64,000 bases of DNA. It comes from CAYQQQ01 sp964420125. GTDB taxonomy: Bacteria; Actinomycetota; Acidimicrobiia; Acidimicrobiales; Microtrichaceae. Under the pieces are notes generated by a model, which saw only the letters and a list, made by a program, of their open reading frames with translations, had not been told where the DNA came from and searched no databases. The translations under genes and the position numbers were made by a program. The stretch covers positions 1 to 64,000 of the forward strand of contig CAYQQQ010000010.1 of assembly GCA_964420125.1 (NCBI GenBank), in the 5' to 3' direction. This document shows, in pieces, positions 56,964-64,000 of this stretch; within the stretch, counting starts at the first letter, position 1, and each line of letters begins with the position of its first letter.

Positions 56964-59819
56964 ATGCTACCCCCCGCCCAGAAGGACCCTGCGCCTCGCG
57001 ATGCGCCCGGTCGCGGGCGGGCGCGGGTGGGCGTGGTGGTGCTCAACTGGAACTCCGCCTGGTTCACCCGGCGGTGCCTGAGCTCGCTCGCCGCCACCGA
57101 GCACCCCGCGGAGCTGCTGCGGATCGTGGTGGTCGACAACGGCTCCGTGGACGGCTCGCTGGAAGAGCTGAGGGCCTGGCTCGACCGCCCCGGTACCCCA
57201 TCGGTGGAGGTGCTGGCCAACGGCTCGAACCTGGGCTTCGCCGAGGGGTGCAACCGGGCGGTGCGGCACCTGCTGGCTCCCGGGCCGGACCGGGTGGAGC
57301 ACGTGGCCCTGATCAACAACGACGCCTGGGTGGAGCCCGGCTGGCTGGCGGCGCTGCTGGAGGTGATGGACCGCCACGATCGCTGCGGGGCCGTCGGCGC
57401 CCGGCTGGTGCTGGAGCCCGGCTTCGTCGGCGTGGACGTCCGGGCCGAGGGCGTGCCGATCACGTTGCGCTCGGTGCGCTGGGTCCCCGAAGGCTCCGAG
57501 GGGCCGGGTGCTCCGAGGGAGCTGGTGGATCGGGTGCGCACCACGGGGTGGGCCGACGACGGCGCGCTGGAGTGGCCGGCCCGACGGATCTGGCGCCTGC
57601 CCGCCCGCCGGCGCGGCACCGTGTGGGTGCCGGCCGGCGTGGAGGACGGCACCGCCGAGCTCGAGGTCCTCGCCGATGACGGGACCTCCACGGTGCTCCG
57701 GCACCGAGCCGGCCACGAGCGCACCACCCTGCTCAACGGCGTGGGCACCGGCCTCAACGAGGTGGGTGAGGGCTACGACCTGGGCTACGGCGAACCCGAC
57801 CCCTGGCAGACACCGGACTCCGACGTCACGCCCCCCGACGTCACGACCCCCGAGGATGGCTCTGTTGTTCGAGGCTCACGCTCGGGGGAAGTGTCGAACG
57901 ACAAGGCGGGGTCTGGTGAGGACCGGCGACATGTCGGCGACGAGGTGCCGTCGGAGGCGGGGGCGGTCGTGGACGGCTTCTGCGGGGGGGCGGCGCTGCT
58001 GCGGGGCGAGGCGTTGGAGGAGGTCGGCCTGTTCGACCCGTGGTTCTTCGCCTACTACGAGGACACCGACCTCTCCTGGCGGCTGCGCCGGGCGGGATGG
58101 GAGATCCGCACGGCACCGGCGGCCGTGGTGCACCACGCCTTCGGTGCCAGCGGAGGCGGGGGCTCGCGGTTGCACGTGTTCCTCGATCGGCGCAACTGGC
58201 TGCTGACCAACTGGCGCAACGGCGACCGCGACCATCGCCGCCGGACCCTCGGCTGGTTGCGGCGCGGCACCTGGCGGCTGCTCCGGGCCAACGTGTTCGG
58301 CCGGGCCCGGCGCCGCGTGCCGGTGCGGTGGGAGCCGTTGCGCACGTGGGTGTCGGCGACGGCGGCCGCGCTGGCCGTGCGGTCGCGCATCCGTTCCGAT
58401 GGGCGGCCCGGAGCCTGCCCCGCCGAGCGGGTGCGGAGCCGGTTGCAGCCCGCCGGAGGGCTCAAGGCGCCGGCGCCGTGGCCGGGAGGGCCGCTGCTGG
58501 TGTACATGGACGTCGGCGAGACCCTGAAGGCCGGCTACCGCGCGGGCATCCAGCGAGTGGTGTGCGCGCTGGCCTCCGAGATGCCCTTCGCCGACGAGCG
58601 GGTGGAGCTGGTGCCGATCCGGTGGTGCACGCGCAACCAGGCGTTCCGCCGGTTGACCGCGGAGGAGCACGGTTCGCTGCGACGGGCCGGCGCGTCACCT
58701 CCGGAGCCGCCGGGGACCTCCGCCGGTCGCGCCGCTCGCGACGTGGCGCGCACCCTGCTCGGTCGACTCGGGGTGCTCGGAGCGCTGCGGTGGGGCCGAG
58801 AGAGGATCTTCGGGCGTGCGCGTCGAGCGGTCGAGGATCAGCTCGTGCTGGATCGCCTCGAGCCAGGTTCGGTGCTGTTCGAGGCCGATGCGGTGTGGAA
58901 CGAGTTGGAGCTCGACCGTTCGACGCTGCTCGGCCGGCTCCGCGCCGAAGGGGTGGGCGTGGCGGTCTTCGTCCACGACCTGCTCCCCCTCGAGCAGCCA
59001 TCGTGGTTCTCCTCGCATCTGCGGGAGATCTTCGATCCGACGGTGCTCGCCCAGCTGCACCACGCCCAGCTCGTGGTCTGCGCCTCGACGGCGACGGCAT
59101 CGTCGGTGCAGCGGATGTGCCGCACCCTGGAGATCCCTCAGCCCCCTACGGTCGTCGTCCCCCTGGGGGCGGAGCTGGCCGGTGGCACCGGCGCCTCGGA
59201 GTGCGATCCGGGCACCGGCGGTGCGTGCCCCGAGGGGGGTCCGTGGCGTTCAGCTCGGTACCTGCTCGTGGTGGGCACGCTGGAGCCGCGCAAGAACCAG
59301 CAGCTGGCGCTGGAGGTCTTCGATTCGCTCCGGGAGGAGTTCGACGACCTGCAGCTGGTGCTCGTCGGGCGCTACGGCTGGGGTGCCGACGTGCTGGCCG
59401 GGCGCCTCCGGAGCCATCCTGAGGTCGGCACCAGGGTCCACTGGCTGGCCGACGTCCACGACGACGACCTCGACCGGCTCTACCGAGAGGCGTTCGTGGT
59501 GCTGATACCCAGCCGGAGCGAGGGGTTCGGCCTGCCGGCGGTGGAGGCACTGGGTCGAGGTGTGCCGGTGATCGCCTCCACCGGCGGCGGGGTGCCAGAG
59601 GCGGCGGGGGACGCCGCCGAGCTCCTGGATCCCGACGATGCCGGGGTCTGGTCGGCGGCCGTTCGGGCCCAGCTGGAGGACGGTGCGGCCCGGGCGAGCG
59701 CCCTGGAGCGGGCGACCGCCTTCCGTCCTCGACCGTGGGCTGTCGCAGCCGCCGCGGTGGACGACGCGCTGGTCGACCGGTTCACGCGGCCCCCACCAAT
59801 CCCCGCCGTTCTTGGATGA
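56964..59819 (+). CDS. bifunctional GT2-GT4 glycosyltransferase
   Basis: A 951-residue two-domain enzyme. The N-terminal GT2 (GT-A) domain opens with VVVLNWNSAWFTRRCLSSL, has a DxD-like site IN-N-D at about 117-119, and ends with GFCGGAALLRGEAL and YEDTDLSWRLRRAG near 337-385. About 160 extra residues lie between these motifs. The C-terminal GT4 (GT-B) domain starts near 510 (DVGETLKAGYRAGIQRVV), with VVGTLEPRKNQQLALEVF and E-x7-E in SEGFGLPAVEALGRG. Sugars are unknown; surface glycan assembly is likely. TAAGAT (56951-56956) lies 7 bases before ATG 56964. Confidence 0.9.
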   Translation: MLPPAQKDPAPRDAPGRGRARVGVVVLNWNSAWFTRRCLSSLAATEHPAELLRIVVVDNGSVDGSLEELRAWLDRPGTPSVEVLANGSNLGFAEGCNRAVRHLLAPGPDRVEHVALINNDAWVEPGWLAALLEVMDRHDRCGAVGARLVLEPGFVGVDVRAEGVPITLRSVRWVPEGSEGPGAPRELVDRVRTTGWADDGALEWPARRIWRLPARRRGTVWVPAGVEDGTAELEVLADDGTSTVLRHRAGHERTTLLNGVGTGLNEVGEGYDLGYGEPDPWQTPDSDVTPPDVTTPEDGSVVRGSRSGEVSNDKAGSGEDRRHVGDEVPSEAGAVVDGFCGGAALLRGEALEEVGLFDPWFFAYYEDTDLSWRLRRAGWEIRTAPAAVVHHAFGASGGGGSRLHVFLDRRNWLLTNWRNGDRDHRRRTLGWLRRGTWRLLRANVFGRARRRVPVRWEPLRTWVSATAAALAVRSRIRSDGRPGACPAERVRSRLQPAGGLKAPAPWPGGPLLVYMDVGETLKAGYRAGIQRVVCALASEMPFADERVELVPIRWCTRNQAFRRLTAEEHGSLRRAGASPPEPPGTSAGRAARDVARTLLGRLGVLGALRWGRERIFGRARRAVEDQLVLDRLEPGSVLFEADAVWNELELDRSTLLGRLRAEGVGVAVFVHDLLPLEQPSWFSSHLREIFDPTVLAQLHHAQLVVCASTATASSVQRMCRTLEIPQPPTVVVPLGAELAGGTGASECDPGTGGACPEGGPWRSARYLLVVGTLEPRKNQQLALEVFDSLREEFDDLQLVLVGRYGWGADVLAGRLRSHPEVGTRVHWLADVHDDDLDRLYREAFVVLIPSRSEGFGLPAVEALGRGVPVIASTGGGVPEAAGDAAELLDPDDAGVWSAAVRAQLEDGAARASALERATAFRPRPWAVAAAAVDDALVDRFTRPPPIPAVLG
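57858..57907. repeat. imperfect palindrome inserted in frame in the GT2 domain
   Basis: GGCTCTGTTGTTCGA (57858-57872) and TCGAACGACAAGGC (57894-57907) pair over about 14 bp with three mismatches around a 21-base loop. The segment is less GC-rich than the gene and encodes a polar stretch (VRGSRSGEVSNDK) within the extra region between the GT2 motifs. It looks like a small repeat that entered the coding sequence. Confidence 0.55.
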
Positions 59820-59916
59820 CCCACCACGTTGAGGGTCGCGATCGGTCCGAGGTCGCGCGCCGTAATCGGTTCTTCGCCCTATGACGGCGCGCGATGTCGC
59901 CGACGATCCAAGAACG
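59807..59916. repeat. nested inverted repeats after the glycosyltransferase
   Basis: Outer arms are CGTTCTTGGAT (59807-59817) and ATCCAAGAACG (59906-59916). Inner arms are TCGCGCGCCGT (59854-59864) and ACGGCGCGCGA (59883-59893). Both pairs are perfect 11-mers. The outer left arm overlaps the last codons of the glycosyltransferase. It may be a terminator or a small palindromic element. The rest of the 59820-60059 gap shows only a possible leader ORF. Confidence 0.7.
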
Positions 59917-59973
59917 AGAGAGAGGGGGCGGTGGCAGCGTCGGCCGCGGGCGACTGGTGGTAGCGTGAACGGG

Positions 59974-60063
59974 TTGGCACGTGTGGAGAGCACGACCGCC
60001 GGCGGCTCGTCGCCGGCGGAGCGGCGGCTGGGATCACCTCCCGGTCGCCATCGGATGCAGTGA
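59974..60063 (+). CDS. possible leader ORF coupled to the amidase
   Basis: TTG 59974 lies 7 bases after TAGCGT (59961-59966) and opens 29 codons that end at TGA 60061-60063. That stop overlaps the amidase GTG at 60060 in GTGA. Spacing and overlap copy the pattern at 29138, but the peptide (MARVESTTAGGSSPAERRLG...) has no recognisable feature, so this is tentative. Confidence 0.3.
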   Translation: MARVESTTAGGSSPAERRLGSPPGRHRMQ

Positions 60064-61799
60064 CGGCGACCGCTGGGACGAGGGTGACGAGGGTGCGGAC
60101 AGCCATGGGAGCCAGGATGTTGCGTCGGGTCGCGTTCGGTGCTGCGGTGGGCCTCGTCGCCCTCATGGCACCCTTGCCGGGGATGGAGTTCCTCGAGGTG
60201 TCGGTGGGCGCTTCGGTGGCGCTGCCCCAGGTCGAGCCCGCCCCTCCCGCGGCGGTCGCCGAGGCGCAGGCCGCCGCCGACGAGCCTCTCGGCGAGGACC
60301 GCGTGCAGGCCGTGGAGCCGAGCACCGCCGAGTTCAGCGTCATCGGCCTCGAGTTCGACGAGGTGCCGGAGCAGCCGGTGATGGTGCGGGTCAAGGAGCT
60401 CGACGGCACCTTCGGCCCGTGGCAGGAGCTGCACGCCGACGTCTACGAGGGCCCTGACGAGCCGTCGTCGGTGGCCACCGAGCCCTTCTGGGTGGGTGAG
60501 GGCGTCGGCTACGAGGTGAACCTGGGCGCCCAGGACGCGCCGGAGGCCGAGGTGCTGCTGGTGCGCGAGGAGCAGCAGCGTGCGGTCGGCGACAGCACGC
60601 CGGTGGCCGGTGCCGCCACGAACCCTCTCGGGATCCGCCCACGCGGCGACTGGGGTGCGCGCGCTCCCGGCAGCATCGGCATGGGTTCCACCAACAAGCT
60701 TGCGGTGGTGCACCACTCCGCCAGCTCGAACAGCTACTCGCCCGGCGACGTGCCGGGGATCCTCAGAGGGATCCAGGCGTACCACATGGACGGCCGGGGC
60801 TGGTCCGACATCGCCTACAACTTCGTGGTCGACAAGTACGGCACCCTCTGGGAAGGCCGGGCGGGATCGCTGGATTCGCCGGTCATCGGGGCTCATGCGG
60901 CCGGGTTCAACACCGACACCGTCGGCATCATGGTGCTCGGCGACTTCGTGGGCACGAGCCCCTCGGCCGCCTCGTTGGAGGGCGTGTCCCAGATCGCCGG
61001 GTGGCGTCTGGGCACCTACGGCGTGGAGCCCAGCGGCTCCACCACCTACATCTCGAACGGCAACCCCCGCTTCCCCGCCGGAACGCCGGTGAACCTGGCC
61101 AACATCGTCGGCCACGGCGACACCGGCTACACGGACTGCCCCGGCAGCATCTCCAACCACCTCGGCAGCATCCGCGCCCGGGCGTCGCAGCTCGCGGTCT
61201 ACTACGCCACCGAGGCCAACAACCTGGGCACGATCAGCCCGTTCGCCGGCGGGTTCTTCGTGCAGGGCATGTCCCGTGACGCCAACCTCGTGCCCAACGG
61301 GCCGGTGACCCTCGAGCTCGACGGCGTGGCCTTCGGCTCGTTCCCCACCGAGGCGTCCGGGCGCTTCGTCGCCGGCAAGATCGGGGTGCTGGGGGGGAAC
61401 CACCAGCTGTGCATGGTGTACCGACGGCGCACCGACGGTGTCGACGTGCGCGCCGACTGCCGCACCGTCGTCGTCCCGGGCGCCTCGCCGGCGGGCTACC
61501 TGGACGTGGTGCAGCAGAACGGGTCCTCTGCCTACATGGCGGGGTGGGCCTACGACCCCGAGACGACGGGCTCGATCGAGGTGCACATCACCTACGACGG
61601 CATCCGCTCCTATCGGGCCAACAGCGGCCTGCACCGCGCCGATGTCGCCGCCAGCCTGCTGCCGGGCTACGGGCCGTACCACGGCTACGAGTTCACGATC
61701 GACATGCCGGCGGGCACCCACAACCTCTGCGCCGTGGGCATCAACGTCGGCGGCGGCTCCAACTCGGTGCTCGGCTGCCGCACGCTGGTCGTGAAGTAG
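60060..61799 (+). CDS. secreted PGRP/N-acetylmuramoyl-L-alanine amidase
   Basis: A 579-residue exported amidase. The signal helix is near residues 21-40 (LRRVAFGAAVGLVALMAPL). A pro-region with PWQELHADVYEGPDEPS precedes the PGRP domain (from RGDWGARAP, about 198). Zinc ligands are H217/H218 in VVHHSAS, H352 in GHGDTG and C360 in TDCPG, so it should cut the stem peptide from MurNAc. Two tandem C-terminal repeats (about 395-475 and 478-579, GWAYDPETTGSIEVHITYDG ... LGCRTLVV) resemble the tail of the M23 peptidase at 19475. Start is GTG 60060; ATG 60105 is possible. Confidence 0.9.
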   Translation: MTATAGTRVTRVRTAMGARMLRRVAFGAAVGLVALMAPLPGMEFLEVSVGASVALPQVEPAPPAAVAEAQAAADEPLGEDRVQAVEPSTAEFSVIGLEFDEVPEQPVMVRVKELDGTFGPWQELHADVYEGPDEPSSVATEPFWVGEGVGYEVNLGAQDAPEAEVLLVREEQQRAVGDSTPVAGAATNPLGIRPRGDWGARAPGSIGMGSTNKLAVVHHSASSNSYSPGDVPGILRGIQAYHMDGRGWSDIAYNFVVDKYGTLWEGRAGSLDSPVIGAHAAGFNTDTVGIMVLGDFVGTSPSAASLEGVSQIAGWRLGTYGVEPSGSTTYISNGNPRFPAGTPVNLANIVGHGDTGYTDCPGSISNHLGSIRARASQLAVYYATEANNLGTISPFAGGFFVQGMSRDANLVPNGPVTLELDGVAFGSFPTEASGRFVAGKIGVLGGNHQLCMVYRRRTDGVDVRADCRTVVVPGASPAGYLDVVQQNGSSAYMAGWAYDPETTGSIEVHITYDGIRSYRANSGLHRADVAASLLPGYGPYHGYEFTIDMPAGTHNLCAVGINVGGGSNSVLGCRTLVVK

Positions 61800-61864
61800 C
61801 CCCCACGTCGGCGCACCGCCGGGTGGTGCCACGGCCCGGCCGGCGGCTGGGTCAGAATGTCGGG

Positions 61865-64000
61865 GTGCGATTCGTCGTCGTCACCACCGGCCGGCGGGCG
61901 CCGCTGAGCGAGCTGCTGCGCGGGGACCTGTGTGCCGCCCACCCGGGGGCGGACGTGCGAAGGCTCCGATGCGATCCTCGCCTCGAGCAGCCGGTCGCTC
62001 CTGGTGACCTCCTGGTCCAGCACCTGGAGCCCGACGGGTTGCGCTGGGGCGATCTGGTGATGGCCTTCGGGGCCCGCCGGGCGGGTTGGGCGGTGCTGCC
62101 CTGGATGCTGGACGAGACCGGCGCCGGGCTGGGCGACGTGGTGGTGCTCGACGACACCTTCGAGGTGACGGGGCCGCTGGAGGCCTTCGACGCACCCGGC
62201 GAGGTCCCCGCGGCGCGGGCGCTGCACGTGGATCCGCAGATGGGGGCGTGGGGCGGGTTCGCCCCGGGTCTCCTGGCGATCCCCGCCCAGCACGCGGGGT
62301 GGGCGTCGTGGTGGCGCCAACGGGTGTCGACGGCGCTGCGAAGCTCGGATCCCCTCTCCGGCGATCCCTGGTGGGACCTCCCCCAGAGCACGCGCACCAT
62401 CGCCGACCCGCGGTACTGCCTGTCGGCGCGCACCGCCGCACAGATCGAGGTGGGCGAGGGGGCGACCGGTCCAGTCCTCGTGGACTTCGCCGGGCTCGAC
62501 CCGCGCCGGCCCTGGTGGTTCGCCCCGACCGAGGGCGATCCGGAGGTGTTCCTCAGCGAGTCGACCGGCCTGCGGGCCCTCTGCCGGGCGCGGGCGACCC
62601 GCCTGCTCGCGGCCGGCTGGACGCCGGCGGTGGAGGCGGAACCGCCGGCGCTGCCAGGTGTGCCGCTCACCGCCGAGATGCGCCGCTGGTACCGCGGCCG
62701 CCTGGCCGCCGCCGATGGGGAGGGCCTGCCGGCCAACCCCTACGTGTCCGGCGAGGTGGCGCGATTCCTGGACGAGTTGCGCAGGTCCGGTGTTCCCGAA
62801 GGGGCCGGGGCGGGCCTGCACGTCGACCTGATGATGCAGCGACGGGAGGATCTCCGCACCGCCTTCCCCCACGCCCGTTGGCGAGACCGCCGCAACTTCG
62901 CGAGGTGGTTGTGGAGCAACGGCTTGCGCGAGGGCGACACCACGCTGCTCACCCTCCCCGACCCTCCGCGCCCCGCGCCCACGGTGGAGGTGCGAGAAGG
63001 CCCCCGGCCCTTCGGGGTCAACCTGGTGGGCTACCTGGGAGCCGACCTGGGCCTGGGTGTGGCCGCCCGCCGCCTCCAGCGGGCGCTGGAGGCCGCCGGG
63101 GTGCCTCAGGTGCAGGTCAGCTACGACCGCACCAGCTCCCACGTCCGCCAGCCGGCGGCTGCCGAGCTCCACGCCCCGTACCACTTCAACCTGATGCTCA
63201 TCACCCCGGAGCAGCTGCCGCTGTTCGTGGCCGACGTCGGGCAGGACTTCCTGGCCGGTCACCACAACATCGGCCTGTGGTACTGGGAGTGCGACGTGCT
63301 CACCCCCCGCCAGCAGGTGTCGTTCGCCTTCGTGCAGGAGGTCTGGGCGGCGACGCGCTACCTGTGGGAGACCTTCGAGGCCGCGCAGCGGGTGCCGGTG
63401 CGGCGGATCCCTCCGGCCCTGGTGTTCGACGAGCCCCAGGTGGAGCCGGCCGATCGCCCGCGCCTCGGCCTCGACGACCGCTTCACGTTCCTGTTCTCCT
63501 TCGACTACCTCTCGGTGGTGGAGCGCAAGAACCCCGCCGGGCTGGCCGAGGCCTACCGCAGGGCCTTCCCCGACCCTGCCGGAGGAACACGGCTGGTGCT
63601 CAAGTCGATCAACGGTCACCTGTTCCCCGAGCAGCGCGAACGCCTCCTGGACGCCGTGTCAGACCGTGCCGACATCGACGTGTGGGACCGGCTCCTACCG
63701 GCCGAGGAGCGGCTGGCGCTGATGGCCCTCGCCGACTGCTACGTGTCGCTGCACCGCGCCGAGGGCCTCGGGCTGACCATGGCCGAGGCGATGGCGGTGG
63801 GGACCCCGGTGATCGCCACCGGCTACTCGGGCAACCTCGACTTCATGCCGGAGGGCTCCGCGCTGCTGGTGCCGGCCAGGATCGTGCAGGTCGGACCGGA
63901 CCAGTACTACCCCGCCCACGGCCACTGGGCGGAGCCCGACGTGGAGGAGGCCGCGGCTCTGATGCGCAGGGTCCTCGACGACGGTGCGCTGCGCGAGGCG
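61865..64000 (+). CDS. large GT4-type glycosyltransferase, 3' end outside the window
   Basis: From GTG 61865 the frame stays open for 712 codons to the window edge. The C-terminal part is GT4-like. It reads FGVNLVGYLGADLGLGVAARR (about 380), HNIGLWYWECDVL (about 470), and FLFSFDYLSVVERKNPAGLAEA with the donor-site HRAEGLGLTMAEAMAVGTPVIAT near 635-660. The first 370 residues form a separate region (VRFVVVTTGRRAPLSELL, VVVLDDTFEVTGPLEAF) like nucleotide-sugar enzymes without clear motifs. A weak -10 (CAGAAT, 61853-61858) is 6 bases upstream. It continues the surface-glycan locus. Long antisense frames here are shadows. Confidence 0.85.
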   Translation, partial: MRFVVVTTGRRAPLSELLRGDLCAAHPGADVRRLRCDPRLEQPVAPGDLLVQHLEPDGLRWGDLVMAFGARRAGWAVLPWMLDETGAGLGDVVVLDDTFEVTGPLEAFDAPGEVPAARALHVDPQMGAWGGFAPGLLAIPAQHAGWASWWRQRVSTALRSSDPLSGDPWWDLPQSTRTIADPRYCLSARTAAQIEVGEGATGPVLVDFAGLDPRRPWWFAPTEGDPEVFLSESTGLRALCRARATRLLAAGWTPAVEAEPPALPGVPLTAEMRRWYRGRLAAADGEGLPANPYVSGEVARFLDELRRSGVPEGAGAGLHVDLMMQRREDLRTAFPHARWRDRRNFARWLWSNGLREGDTTLLTLPDPPRPAPTVEVREGPRPFGVNLVGYLGADLGLGVAARRLQRALEAAGVPQVQVSYDRTSSHVRQPAAAELHAPYHFNLMLITPEQLPLFVADVGQDFLAGHHNIGLWYWECDVLTPRQQVSFAFVQEVWAATRYLWETFEAAQRVPVRRIPPALVFDEPQVEPADRPRLGLDDRFTFLFSFDYLSVVERKNPAGLAEAYRRAFPDPAGGTRLVLKSINGHLFPEQRERLLDAVSDRADIDVWDRLLPAEERLALMALADCYVSLHRAEGLGLTMAEAMAVGTPVIATGYSGNLDFMPEGSALLVPARIVQVGPDQYYPAHGHWAEPDVEEAAALMRRVLDDGALREA

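Noticed and set aside
61685..63619. Long minus-strand frame opposite the last gene
   Set aside because: The plus strand carries a recognisable GT4 protein open to the window edge. The minus-strand translation has no family features.

Overview
This window is very GC-rich, densely coded DNA from an actinobacterium. The gene set points to Acidimicrobiia or a close relative, but that placement is an inference. It includes a homodimer-type AceE, a one-lipoyl-domain E2, a DprE2-like reductase, a DUF222/HNH endonuclease, a TIGR03252-type HhH-GPD protein and a mycobacterial-type Ku/PolDom pair. Many genes have a TANNNT hexamer only 6-8 bases before the start codon and no Shine-Dalgarno sequence, so leaderless mRNAs appear to be the local default.

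Layout. 1-9640 holds small hypothetical genes, an alpha/beta hydrolase without its nucleophile, an HhH-GPD protein, aceE (minus), rnhA and a coupled hyuA-hyuB pair. 9641-13150 is an accessory island: a VapBC module, a DUF4143 ATPase and a second antitoxin/PIN pair. Two decayed copies of the 3' end of hyuB lie between these cassettes, and a truncated DinB-like pseudogene closes the island. 13243-14576 carries an HNH gene with two identical 20-bp palindromes. 14672-23900 holds a PAS-GGDEF diguanylate cyclase, an aquaporin, a GT-C membrane enzyme, an SDR, an exported M23 peptidase, small enzymes and a DprE2 homologue.

23970-29941 is a lipoate-centred cluster: lpdA, the E2 acyltransferase, and one frame that fuses octanoyltransferase (LipB) to lipoyl synthase (LipA). 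Together with aceE at the left it supplies E1, E2 and E3 of the pyruvate dehydrogenase complex plus the enzymes that make its cofactor. 30324-36190 has an acyl-CoA dehydrogenase behind a TetR-like operator that is also found before the SDR at 18565, a beta-lactamase-fold protein with Cys for Ser, a membrane protein, and a Ku/LigD-polymerase NHEJ operon. 36283-39307 has a membrane-anchored HTH protein and two paralogous exported barrel-like proteins, one a lipoprotein and one a Tat substrate. metH is divergent from a PduO-type adenosyltransferase, followed by M17 aminopeptidase.

46349-51261 is a minus-strand acyl-CoA operon (dehydrogenase, nitroreductase, thiolase, CoA ligase) behind its own palindromic operator. 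Then come a sirtuin, a rhodanese-ThiF protein with unusual domain order, and an overlapping winged-helix/nucleotidyltransferase pair that looks like a toxin-antitoxin or defence operon. The right end, 55611-64000, is a cell-surface polysaccharide locus: a flippase, a fused GT2-GT4 glycosyltransferase, a secreted peptidoglycan amidase and a large GT4-type enzyme cut by the window edge. No tRNA, rRNA, CRISPR array, IS transposase or known riboswitch was recognised.
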